From Fragilaria radians (taxonomy: Eukaryota; Bacillariophyta; Fragilariophyceae; Fragilariales; Fragilariaceae): 10,145 nt of DNA. Shown here piece by piece: positions 1 through 8,517 of the stretch. A model generated the notes under the pieces. It did no database searches. It was not told the DNA's origin and was given only the letters and a program-made list of their open reading frames with translations. Both the position numbers and the translations under genes were made by a program. Where the stretch lies: the NCBI GenBank assembly GCA_900642245.1, contig CAAAJI010001181.1:4663-14807 (forward strand), written 5' to 3'. The number at the start of each line of letters is the position of its first letter. Within the stretch, counting starts at the first letter, position 1.

Positions 1-149
1 CAAGTCTTTTGTCTGTCTTTCGGGATCTGACGTCCTCTTCTCTTCTCGGAGAAAAGGATGATTGCTAGACACTTCTCTTCCTTCCTTCCCAAGAATCAAT
101 GAATAAAGGTTGGTTGGTTTGCATGGATATCAACTTTAGTGACAAAGGT

Positions 150-725
150 TAAAATAGGTGCGATAGAAAATTAACTTATGTCCCATGCATTACCATGTCA
201 ATGGTGAAGAAGGGAAGAAGCGAAATGGATGTCATTGGCAAGTCCAATTTTGACATCTACGACTATATCGAGGTGGCACGAAATCACTCTCAAAGATTCT
301 ATAAAATGATGGAGATAACTTAAGAATGAACTCAGCAAACTGTAGACAGCTTCAGTGATTTGACATTTCCCAATCTGTGGTTGACGCAAAAGTCTAATTT
401 CAAGGGATGCATTTTTACGTTAAGGTCAACCTAGTAATTCACATGGGATTGAAATAAATTTCAACAATGAAAACAGGGGTAGATAGGAGACAACTGCCAA
501 CACGATAAATGCATTTTGACAAAAGTATGAGGGTTGATAAGCATGTTAAATTTTGGTATTGAGCAAATATTTTGCCACTGGAATAATGCATAGTAAGGAC
601 TTGTGGGTCAAAAAAGGGCATTGATCATTTGTCCAAAGAAGGCACTTATAGATAGCTATGGGAATCCAATTGTTTTTCTCGCGATTTCAATTCGAGACAA
701 AATTGAATGTGAGGCAAGGATTTGA
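150..725 (+). pseudogene. Broken plus-strand coding traces, unassigned
   Basis: One reading frame shows three protein-like stretches separated by stops. The first runs from ATG 195 to TAA 321-323 (begins MSMVKKGRSEMDVIGKSNFD). The second is 330-431, after a TGA. The third is 597-722, ending at TGA 723-725 (contains ALIDSYGNPIVFLA). In the first, purines fill about three quarters of first codon positions against about half of second and third positions; the third behaves similarly (about 70 percent against half). The middle (432-596) is full of stops. The last stretch ends 15 bases from the Elf1 stop, tail to tail. I recognise no family. It may be a decayed gene, or exons of a live gene whose introns I could not place, since no convincing GT-AG pairs join the pieces. 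A 63-codon minus-strand frame over 198-389 competes but has weaker bias. Confidence 0.3.
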
Positions 726-740
726 TATTTGTGACTCTTA

Positions 741-1407
741 TCAATCCTCGTCATCATCTTCATCCGAGTCATCCAATCCCAACGATCGATAATTCGTCTC
801 GGCTTTCGCTGAACTCTTCTTGTTGGAAGATAAACGTGATGGTTCTGGAATGTTATCATTGTCATCATCGTCATCATCGCTGTCACTACCCTTTCCCAAA
901 CGAAGTCCAACTTGTAAATCCGATGGAACTTTGGATGTCCCTCCCCGAGCCGCTGCCTCACAATCATCCAACCATTCTGAGAAGACATCAATTGGTTCGT
1001 GCAAGTGATGTATAGGCATTTGATAGTTGGCACCACAAAGACGACAATCCAATCGTCCAACTCCTGATTTCATATCCATCTTACACTCGACGACGTTTTC
1101 ATTGGCACAAAATGGACATTTGAATTGCTTTGCAAGAGTCACACGCTTTTTGGTTTGCACCTTTGATGATATGATTCAATAAAGTTTGGTGTAAATATGA
1201 AGACGTATGAAGACAAAAGTGAGAAGGGGGTATTGTTGGTGTTAAAAAGCGTTTCTTTTTGGCTGATACTTTTGGGAAAAATGACAACGATTAAACAACA
1301 TCTCAAATTCAGAACCATATACCATTGATTGGAACAGAATACGATTCGAACACGACAAGTGAAAGGAGGAACCGACCTACCGGGGCTTTCTTGGCACGAC
1401 GTCCCAT
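741..1407 (-). CDS. ELOF1: Transcription elongation factor Elf1/ELOF1, two exons
   Basis: Small zinc-ribbon factor that binds elongating RNA polymerase II in the nucleus; known family roles are elongation through chromatin and, in animals and yeast, transcription-coupled repair. The protein is joined from exon 1 (1381-1407, MGRRAKKAP) and exon 2 (741-1160), 148 residues in all. Residues 1-20 are the usual basic MGRR-type N-terminus. Zinc ligands are C24, C27 (CPFC) and C48, C51 (CRLC). The family signature EPIDVFSEWLDDCEAA spans about 64-79, close to the EPVDVYSDWIDACE form of other members. Residues 100-148 form a serine- and acid-rich tail (runs of D and E), absent in the roughly 83-residue animal and plant proteins but present in the longer yeast Elf1. 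The start was chosen because exon 1 supplies the conserved basic N-terminus that exon 2 lacks; exon 2 alone opens only with GTG. The stop is TGA at 741-743. Identification is very secure. Confidence 0.95.
1161..1380 (-). other. Spliceosomal intron of the Elf1 gene (220 bases, phase 0)
   Basis: Read on the minus strand, exon 1 ends in CCG, followed by GTAGGTCGG. The intron ends ATCATCAAAG before GTGCAAACC, which opens exon 2. Splicing joins codon P9 to V10 without interrupting a codon and restores the conserved family N-terminus. The GTAGGT donor and AAAG acceptor are seen directly; use of this exact junction is inferred from protein continuity. No tRNA or other gene is convincing inside it. 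Confidence 0.88.
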
Positions 1408-2196
1408 TCTCGTTGATTCTTAACTCGACGTCTCGCTCACTTACAGAAACACTTGGTCAGTAGTGATATCCTTAAATTAACAGTTTTAGATAATTTATTT
1501 ATTTAAGGTTACAATTCATTTCGAAGTTCGCTTTGGTACCCTTTGTACTTTAGTATCCTTTCAATGATGTTATTGGGAAGAAAGCATTCATACATGCATA
1601 CACTATTGAAACAAGAGTAAACAAATGAATCAAATATACTTCCAAATCAGAGTGTAACAATGATGATTTTTGAGACACTTGGGAAATATGGGCAACACAG
1701 CTATAGGAATTTATCCAACAGTCCTTCTTTACATGTCCTTTGGGGAGTGTTAAAAAGGTCCATCAATCATTGATGTTTATGAAGTTGTAACAAAAAGGAC
1801 TATAAAACAAATTGAGGCACATACCGCCATTACAATTGATAGTTTTTCAGGTAATGGCTGATACTTTCTTTTAGGGCCATTGAATACTGATATCGTGATC
1901 AGTACAAAACACTTTGTCATAAAATGATAAGCCTTATAAATACCTTTACTTGGTCTGATTATACAAATGGAGATTCGTCGATTCTACCCTGTTGAATCTT
2001 GTTTACCATGCTTGTCTTCTCGTAACAGTTAATGATCATAACATATTAAAAAACAACTTTTTAAGAATTGAGAGCTTTCCGAATTTACGAATGATTCTGT
2101 GGTGAGGATCAAGTTGAATATTTAAAATTAGCAGTAATGGAAAATCCAAAATATCTGATGTTCTGAGTATAGTTTTGGATTATTTCTCTAAAAACG
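1408..2196. other. Intergenic, no gene recognised; Elf1 upstream region at left
   Basis: The left end holds the 5' flank of the Elf1 gene. The rest is AT-rich. A 72-codon open stretch exists on the minus strand (about 1550-1770) without an early ATG; this length is expected by chance at this base composition. Two short perfect inverted repeats are visible: CATCAAT/ATTGATG at 1761-1775 and TACTGAT/ATCAGTA at 1885-1904. No promoter element can be defended. Confidence 0.5.
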
Positions 2197-2905
2197 TCAT
2201 AGAACCTTAATTGATGTAAATTCATATTGTTGATTCATTACACTGTCTTCCTTTCCTCCTTTTTTCTCAGCGATATCAATAGTTGATTCAGTATCGACAA
2301 CCTTTATTGTCACATCTTTCTCCAAATCAAGCTCTTCATCTTTTTTACAAGCCAAGCCACCCAGTCAACGCTAAGTTTATCATAGTTGAGATGCATATTT
2401 ATGTGTAGTCTCGAAAACTGAACCAATGCTATTGCTGAACATCCTCCTTTGTAAAAAGGATTTGAATGAACCGTGTTGAACATCTTGCCTGCGATTCCCT
2501 ATGATTAAGATATTCTTTATATTCTTCAATGAAAAATTGAACCAATAGTCATTGCTGGTCATTTCTCCCCTGAACCTTTAGTGCCACAATTGATATCCTC
2601 TACAAGCCTTTAGTCCTTCTTCATACTTTATATTGAACTGAGATGTCCTAGTTAATGATGACTCCATGGAAAGTGGAAGAAAATAGTGCATTCTCTGCCT
2701 TGATTGTTTGTTCATCAAATATGGACTCTCCAGGATCAAGGAGATACGAGATTCATTGCGATACATATTTTCTAGTCACTCCTTCACTAGGTTCATGATA
2801 TGCAAATACTATTCATTTGTCAAGAAAGCAAGCTCTAATGAATGCTTTGTATATGCTAGATATTGAAGCACGATTATCTTTGAAATGCTCAATGGCAATA
2901 TCAAT
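2197..2905 (-). pseudogene. Decayed minus-strand coding sequence, family unknown
   Basis: Four consecutive minus-strand pieces read as protein but in changing frames. At 2905-2648 a frame (contains FAYHEPSEGVTRKYV and YLLDPGESIFDEQTIKAEN) has about 29 percent G at first codon positions against 14 and 9 percent at second and third, interrupted by TGA, TGA and ends at TAG. At 2647-2500 the next frame carries one TAA (2578-2580). At 2498-2347 a third frame opens after a TAG (contains MFNTVHSNPFYKGCSAIALV). At 2346-2197 the last piece (contains DEELDLEKDVTIKVVDTEST) has G at about half of first positions and only about 6 percent of second, and ends at TGA 2197-2199. The last frame change falls at a run of six A residues (2341-2346). 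This is what a gene looks like after stops and small indels. I do not recognise the product. A multi-intron gene is less likely because the pieces abut without splice sites. Coding-like traces may continue to about 3212. Confidence 0.5.
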
Positions 2906-3419
2906 TCATATTCTAAACATAGTGTTTTCGTCAAATGAGATTTATGAGATGTTAACAATTATACCTTTCTTTGTGTTCTGACAACAAAATCACTAGCATA
3001 TAAAATTTTCTTCTACAGCGAATATATATATTTTCAAACAAAAGTGTTAAAATGCATGTTCGGGTACCTTTTTCTGAAGTTCAATTACTGCCTTATGTTC
3101 ATTACAATATTATCAGTTTCTACACCACAACTCTTTCCTCCTTTCCCTTTTAGCACCTGTATTACCATACCTGAATCATGGCAATACATTTGACTGTACT
3201 CCCTTTTTCTTTTTTAGGGTGAGACTATTCGTCTGATACAGTCATGTCAATTACTTAGTTATTTTGCTACGTGTAATCTTCACGAGCCATTTCGCTTCCC
3301 TACTATTTTTTTCATAATTTCAACGCACACAAATTTCAAACTTTGCTCGGGTTGGGTTTACCGTGGAAAAAATAAAGTTGCAAAAATCTCTGCCATCGAT
3401 GACAAAGTAGACATTCGTC
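2906..3419. other. Upstream region of COG4 with weak minus-strand coding traces
   Basis: Two short minus-strand stretches could be the 5' part of the decayed sequence on the left: 3212-3085 (contains MVIQVLKGKGGKSCGVETDN, purine-rich at first codon positions but also at second) and 3109-3047 (contains NEHKAVIELQKKVPEHAF). An alternating AT run lies at about 3021-3030. The 200 bases before the COG4 ATG are pyrimidine-rich in places but show no element I can name. Confidence 0.3.
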
Positions 3420-5645
3420 ATGGTTGAAAGTTTCGAGGATTCCATCGCTCATTTGATGATCATGGCGGAGGAATTTAAAGAAAGTTTCACAAGCCCAAAT
3501 TCTGTTTTGTCGCCGGAGAGCATAGTTTTTCAACTCGACAATCTAATGGATCGCCTGGAAGGCCTTAAACGGCAACAGGAAGATTGTCCTGAAGATTCCG
3601 TTAAGAAGGAGATTTTTCAATATTGTCGAAAGAAAATTCAGTCTGCTGCGCTTACTGCCTTCAAAAGAACCGTCCAACCTTCTGGAGTCGATAACAAGTC
3701 AGAGGTCTATGATCATGAAATTCCAGGACAAGCCGCTATTGCAAGGATGGCAGAATTAAATTTGATTGTTTTGAATGTCATGATGCAAGAAGAGGATCAG
3801 ATACTACAGGCTGAGATATCTGATCAAAACGATATTGTTAACGTTATTCAAATGTATGCCGATTATCAAAAGCAAGTGTTACGGCAAAGGGCTAAGCCTG
3901 CCATTGTTTATTTAGCAAATTGGAGACAAAGCGACTTCAAGGACCAGAATCAAACAGGTCTTGATGACAACGATGGCGATGATGATGTAATTACCCACCC
4001 TTACTCACATACTCTAACTTTGATTCTGGGCCATTCGAGTGCCTTGATTCATCCCTTACAACAATGGAGTGACGCCCTAATGCAAGATTCAACAACTTTT
4101 CAATTATGCATCACATCCATTAAGACTTTAAATGAGCAGACAGAAACTCTTGTTGTAACCATCTGCAATTGGTTTCTCGAAGACAAAAAAGTTGAAGAAT
4201 GGATGAAAGAGCAACAAATTAGACAACATCAGTCACAACGACAACAACAAGTGAATCAACCTTCAAAATCTATTAATGTATCCGAGCTTGATTCACTCGT
4301 AGAGGAAATGGCGTTTTTCTGTCAGATAATGGCTCGATACGACGCCTTAATGGAAAATAGTCAAGCGTTCCTAGAAAAGAGAGTTATTCCAAATACCATA
4401 CTACCCGAATGGACATGGAAATACGCCTTTTTGGAAAGATCCCTGGGAATCGAACAACTTGATTCTGCTCTGGAGCTTGCGTCCCCCGTCGAAATTGTAA
4501 TCGGATCGAACATTCAAGTTCCTTCGGTAGTGGAAGACGCGCAATATTTGAGCACGCGTGCGCTCGACCGTGCCATGTCGACCAAGAACGCCCAAGCGAT
4601 GGGGACAGTGGCCCATTCTATTTCACACGATATTTGGTCAACAGACGGTGGCGGAGTCCATCGTGCATTGATAGAGCAACGTGGATGCTTTTCGATAGTC
4701 GACTCGCCATCCAAAAAGCCAAAAGTCAACACCCCTCAAAATGGCGATTTTGCCTCGGCATTGTTGGATGCTCTTGACGATGATTTAAAAATGTCCAAAG
4801 TTACGTCTCCAACAACAGCACCGCACTCAAGCGGATTTTTAGGAAGTCTTGTACTCGGCGGGGATTCTGGACACATTCGTATCGATGCACAACTCTGCTC
4901 GTTGAACGGTTGTTTTGCAGCATCAACGGCATGTAATTCACTCTCAGAATCATTAGGGATGTGGTTAGAAAGTCAAGAAGATCGCATGATTGCTTTAGCT
5001 CGAGAAGAGTTGATGCAGTTCTCAATATCCTACAAAGCCCTCCTGGAACATCAAATTGAAGAAAATATTCGTGAATGGTGTGGGTCGTTGGACGCTAATC
5101 AACCATCATTAAAGGGGAAATGTTTTCATGTCATTCGCGACTTCCTTGAAAAAGAAAATTATCAACTTGATGCCACAACAATAACCACTGCAGAATCCAA
5201 TGACCGCTTGGAAGCATACTTGTTGAGCCCCTTAAGTAGTTGCCGATTCTTGTCACAATTGGAAAAATGTGAGGACGACGTAATCCTTGCCATTTGCAAT
5301 GAAGTATCCAGGCAGATATCGAACTACATTGTGGAGTCGCTCTGGAGGACAAAGAAAGCATTTAACGATTGGGGATCAATGCTACTTTCAAAACAAGTTC
5401 GTTTGCTACAAAGCTTTGTCATCCAGCTTCTTGGAAACAAGGTTTCCTCAACATCGATCCTTGAACAATGGGAAAGGCTCTCACAAGTAGTTACTGTACT
5501 GCAACTAGAGCGTCCAGCGGATTGGAGTATATACCAATCTACATCTGTACTCGGTAAAGACGAACTGTATCAAACGATGATTTTAAGAGTTGATTTCTCT
5601 GTGGAGGCTATCAACACTGTTTGTCAGGCACATAATCAAGCGTAG
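3420..5645 (+). CDS. COG4: Conserved oligomeric Golgi complex subunit 4 (COG4)
   Basis: Subunit of the COG tethering complex, which captures retrograde vesicles at Golgi membranes and keeps glycosylation enzymes in place; COG4 is a lobe A subunit that works with SNAREs and the Sly1-type protein (family knowledge). The protein is 741 residues, near the roughly 785 of animals, and intronless. Helical COG4-like segments can be aligned by eye: YSHTLTLIL near 195, the WKYAFLERSLG stretch near 333, SVVEDAQYLSTRALDRAM near 369-386, and the diagnostic C-terminus with WERLSQ at 684-689, an LQLERP stretch, and LRVDFSVEAI from 722. Animal COG4 ends similarly (ARLSQ, LNLER, LRIDF, SEDI). Lineage-specific inserts are an acidic run at 181-190, a Q-rich run at 265-280, and a polar insert at about 429-475. 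The ATG is preceded in frame by TAG at 3408-3410, and G follows it at +4. It is transcribed away from the Elf1 gene. The N-terminal third is weakly conserved, so an extra upstream exon cannot be excluded. Confidence 0.9.
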   Translation: MVESFEDSIAHLMIMAEEFKESFTSPNSVLSPESIVFQLDNLMDRLEGLKRQQEDCPEDSVKKEIFQYCRKKIQSAALTAFKRTVQPSGVDNKSEVYDHEIPGQAAIARMAELNLIVLNVMMQEEDQILQAEISDQNDIVNVIQMYADYQKQVLRQRAKPAIVYLANWRQSDFKDQNQTGLDDNDGDDDVITHPYSHTLTLILGHSSALIHPLQQWSDALMQDSTTFQLCITSIKTLNEQTETLVVTICNWFLEDKKVEEWMKEQQIRQHQSQRQQQVNQPSKSINVSELDSLVEEMAFFCQIMARYDALMENSQAFLEKRVIPNTILPEWTWKYAFLERSLGIEQLDSALELASPVEIVIGSNIQVPSVVEDAQYLSTRALDRAMSTKNAQAMGTVAHSISHDIWSTDGGGVHRALIEQRGCFSIVDSPSKKPKVNTPQNGDFASALLDALDDDLKMSKVTSPTTAPHSSGFLGSLVLGGDSGHIRIDAQLCSLNGCFAASTACNSLSESLGMWLESQEDRMIALAREELMQFSISYKALLEHQIEENIREWCGSLDANQPSLKGKCFHVIRDFLEKENYQLDATTITTAESNDRLEAYLLSPLSSCRFLSQLEKCEDDVILAICNEVSRQISNYIVESLWRTKKAFNDWGSMLLSKQVRLLQSFVIQLLGNKVSSTSILEQWERLSQVVTVLQLERPADWSIYQSTSVLGKDELYQTMILRVDFSVEAINTVCQAHNQA

Positions 5646-5701
5646 CATTTTCAACCAGAATGAAAAGTTATCATTTGCAACGCATGCTTCAATTGGTTTA
5701 G

Positions 5702-5972
5702 CAATTTCAATGGGACCAGCTCGTCAAAAAAGCATATTTGCCTGGAGTACGACAAGGACTTACAGTTGAATTTTTCGCTTTAAATCTGAAATCCTGGATG
5801 GTCCTTGAAGAAAAGCAACACATAAGTTGATGTCCACTATACCAATTCAGTGGTCGATGATAATGCATTTGTCCGCTTAAAAAGTGTTCTAAAGAGATTC
5901 TAGATTCACTGGGCCCAAAGTAAGGATTATTCATTGTACTTAACTCATCATAATGTAGAGAACCCTTTCTGA
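5702..5972 (+). pseudogene. Broken plus-strand coding trace downstream of COG4
   Basis: Starting just after a TAG that would also serve as a splice acceptor (TTGGTTTAG), a 42-codon frame runs 5702-5827 (contains KAYLPGVRQGLTVEFFALNL) to TGA 5828-5830. A second frame takes over at 5826 (begins VDVHYTNSVVDDNAFVRLKS), meets TAG at 5901-5903 and ends at TGA 5970-5972. In its first 25 codons G occupies about 40 percent of first positions and about 10 percent of the others, a clear coding signature. The same frame stays open a further 91 codons to TAA 6246-6248, but there the bias disappears and the residues become F/I-rich. COG4 is complete before this, so it is not part of that gene. An overlapping 111-codon minus-strand frame opening at GTG (5707-6042) has weaker bias. 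Product unknown. Confidence 0.33.
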
Positions 5973-6481
5973 ACAAACACTCTTCATCAAATCCCTTCTT
6001 GTGACTATAAACTGAATCGAAGCTTAGAATATTCAAATGCACTTTTTCCTTTATTCAAAACTAGTACTTGGTGCTTGCTTTGCTCTGTAGAGTTTACTAT
6101 TTTTACAAAAGAGAATGTTTTTTTGAATTTTACTTTTCTAACAATAATTATGACAAAGATTTTTATGATTGTTATTTGTGAACCTAGAATTTGCAAGTCA
6201 TACAATCTGATGCATGACAAAATATTCAAGTTTTACTACTTGACCTAACATGTCATTGGTATCTCCAGTTGCATTCAATATCACAGAACTTAATGTAAAT
6301 TATACCATTGATTTAGCATTGGCATTAGGAAGATGTAATGGTAGTATTTTCCTTTTTTCCATATTAACACTATGGTGTTAAGATATATTTTAGCTTTTTC
6401 TTGCGCTTTTGTTGCAGTCTATCCACATTTCAGTAGCATTTGAGTGACAATTGCGTTAAATATTCTACCATTTACAACTGA
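5973..6481. other. AT-rich intergenic, no gene recognised
   Basis: Both strands have open stretches here (91 codons on plus without an early ATG, 74 on minus), but codon-position bias is absent. One perfect hairpin, TTAACAC/GTGTTAA with a 4-base loop, lies at 6364-6381. Nothing else can be defended. Confidence 0.4.
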
Positions 6482-6733
6482 AATTCTTTAGTCGCTCACT
6501 CTGTAAACTCTGTACACATACTCGATCACTTTCCGAGTATTGCTGTTCAAACAAAACGCACAAGGGTAAAGGGTAGCACAGGCCAGATCGGATGTGACGT
6601 ACTAGGATGATTCTTAAAGTGTATATTAGAGAGGAAACAGGAAACGGATGACTTGATTTTTGATGGATTTGAATGATTCATGAATTGGGGGGACATCACA
6701 CACATACCACATATTTCAATAGAGTACATTTAA
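6482..6733 (+). pseudogene. Possible decayed coding stretch with two in-frame TGA
   Basis: One plus-strand frame of 84 codons runs from just after TGA 6479-6481 to TAA 6731-6733 and is broken only by TGA at 6608-6610 and 6674-6676. Its pieces look like protein (for example PSIAVQTKRTRVKGSTGQIG and ERKQETDDLIFDGFE). G makes up about 29 percent of first codon positions against 17-19 percent of the others, a modest signal. Both stops would follow from TGG-to-TGA or CGA-to-TGA changes. TGA is a real stop in this genome, since the Elf1 frame ends with it, so read-through is unlikely. Family not recognised. Chance remains possible. Confidence 0.25.
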
Positions 6734-8298
6734 AGCATACATTGATATCACGATTTGTTATTGGTTGCGAAATTGTGCAATGTTTTTCGTTGTGCAAAGA
6801 ATGTTAAGTGTAAATTAAGTTAAGCGCATTTTCTTCAATATACCGTTTGGTTGAGCATGATTCGTGCTTGCCACATTTTTAAGTCTATAGTGCGAGAATG
6901 TCCAAATCCAATACCTTTTTGGTTTATTTGAATTGTCTGACTTTTCAGTCTCTAGTAATTGGGACTGATTTTCCAGTACGCACTATTTTCTCATTGTCAT
7001 CTGCTAAGATTCCAACGTTTCAAGGCTCATGTGGATAGTGCTTTAATTGGATGCAAAGTTTTGATCCATATATTTACTATCGGCATTCATAGGATTGCAA
7101 CGTTAAACCATTACTCAATACTTGCTCATTTTATGTATTACCTAATGTGACTGGCTAATGATTTCGAATGAAAGCTGCTATGACAAATTTAATATTTGGA
7201 AGGCTCACTTTTGCAATTCTTTCCTCCATGAGTGCACCGTAGGACTTTATTTTGGTTGGCGTTTTTCGCTTTTGAGATGTCTAGCCTTGTAGTACAGGCG
7301 TGATGACTAGTTATTTGTCATTCCTTTATCCCACTATCTTCACATTACCTTGAGTTCTGTGCCTTTTCCTTGTAGAAAGAGACTTGCCACATCAGTTGCT
7401 TGGATGTGTGGGTGTTGTCACCTGCTTTTTTTGGAACCATTGTATTGTTCATAATTGCTCGCATATTCGCGACTTCTGTTACTTTTGTAAGGCATCACGA
7501 AGTAGAATTACATTTAGGTAGCATGTAAATATTAAAACTTTTGCTGGCATTGCAAGTTTTAAGCCTACTTTGGCTGTAGCCATGCTATTCCTTCTAGAAA
7601 CTATAAGGAATAAAGTAATCGGTATTGAGGTTTTGCTACAAAACAGTATGAGATGGAGCGCATAAAGATGGATCCTAGTGCCCTTATGATTCGAGTGAAT
7701 CTCCTCTTGAGGATGTGTAAAGTAACAAAACTCATATCCACTTGGAGACGTTGATTATTAAGGTTTTTGGTTCTTTGATCATAAACATAAAGCTCAGGAA
7801 TATCAAAAAATATCAAAAGGTCTAGAAGACACATATGTCACATGTTGTAGATTTGGTAAGTGAAAATTTAATTTTGACTTTCTGCCGTTACTGTCAATTT
7901 CCAAAGCCTCCAATAGACTTCATGTCAAAAGATTAATCTTGATTTCATACATCGTTTGATTTCATCAAGGCATAAGCCTTTACTGCTCATCAAAAATGTA
8001 CTTTTACGAATACTTCACAGAACCAGCTGAAGCATGTCAAAATCGATATGACAATCATCCTTTGCCACTAAGTATGGAATGAAAGTTACAACCCAACTAT
8101 ATTCAAGCTCGATAATTATTGCTTTCATCAAACCCTACTTAAAGTTCTATAATGATTCCGTTTTCCCGAGTAAGAGTAACTTCAGGCAACAGCTATAGGT
8201 ATACATGCTTTACAGTGAGATATAGAAAAAATACAATGATAAATTAGAATATCTTAATAAATTATTTTTTATTCTTTAGTCTTGTGTAGTCTTAGAAC
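6734..8298. other. Long AT-rich intergenic stretch, nothing assignable
   Basis: Open frames of 60-93 codons occur on both strands (for example 6959-7150 plus, 7601-7834 minus, and an ATG-poor 93-codon minus frame at about 7480-7757), as chance predicts at this composition, and none shows codon-position bias I would trust. A 10-base tandem pair (AATATCAAAA twice) lies at 7799-7818. No RNA gene was found. Confidence 0.4.
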
Positions 8299-8517
8299 TT
8301 CTCTCAAGGAGAACTTCTTGACCCTTCGCAAGAAATGTTTACGAATTCTCTTGAAGAATTAGATCTTGTAACGCTTCTTCCTAACTGTTTAGACAATTGT
8401 CTTTACTTGTTCATAAAAACAAGTTGGTGGTAAATAAAGATAAGTTAGTTTAGATCTATAGACTCTCTGTTGTTAGAGAGCTAACTCCTTAATCTGATCT
8501 TTAAATAAAAAAGATCA
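8299..8517. repeat. Cluster of consecutive short inverted repeats (hairpin array)
   Basis: Within about 220 bases the following self-complementary units follow one another almost without gaps: TTCTC/GAGAA (8299-8313), TTCTTG/CAAGAA (8315-8334), AATTCT/AGAATT (8344-8360), the palindrome AGACAATTGTCT (8391-8402), ACTTGTT/AACAAGT (8405-8424), AGTTAG (8443-8448) pairing with CTAACT (8481-8486) around CTCTCT/AGAGAG (8463-8480), and TGATCTTT/AAAGATCA (8495-8517). Loops are 5-8 bases. Random sequence of this length should give at most about one such perfect 6-base stem. The stretch could encode a folded RNA on either strand, or be part of a repeat such as a solo LTR or non-autonomous element. I found no matching TG/CA ends with a target duplication and no primer-binding site, so no class is assigned. 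Confidence 0.6.

Noticed and set aside
821..900. Trinucleotide-like repeats (tcatcatcg) as a microsatellite
   Set aside because: They are the codons of the acidic D/S-rich tail of Elf1.
1330..1360. B-box-like GTTCGAATC on the minus strand in the Elf1 intron
   Set aside because: No T stem or cloverleaf can be formed around it.
1550..1770. 72-codon minus frame containing GHVKKDCW, resembling a retroelement zinc knuckle
   Set aside because: The two cysteines required upstream of GH are absent (threonines in their places), and the frame length is within chance.
1860..1920. DISIQWP-like peptide on the minus strand, recalling sugar-nucleotide epimerases
   Set aside because: Only a handful of residues match and nothing around them fits the family.
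5707..6042. 111-codon minus frame downstream of COG4
   Set aside because: It begins at GTG, shows little codon-position bias, and is overlapped by a plus-strand trace with a better signature.
6364..6540. Isolated hairpins at 6364-6381 and 6518-6540 (7-base stems)
   Set aside because: Several such stems are expected by chance in 10 kb; alone they support no function.
7480..7757. 93-codon minus frame without an early ATG
   Set aside because: First-position G is only about 17 percent, and such lengths are expected by chance over six frames of 10 kb at this composition.
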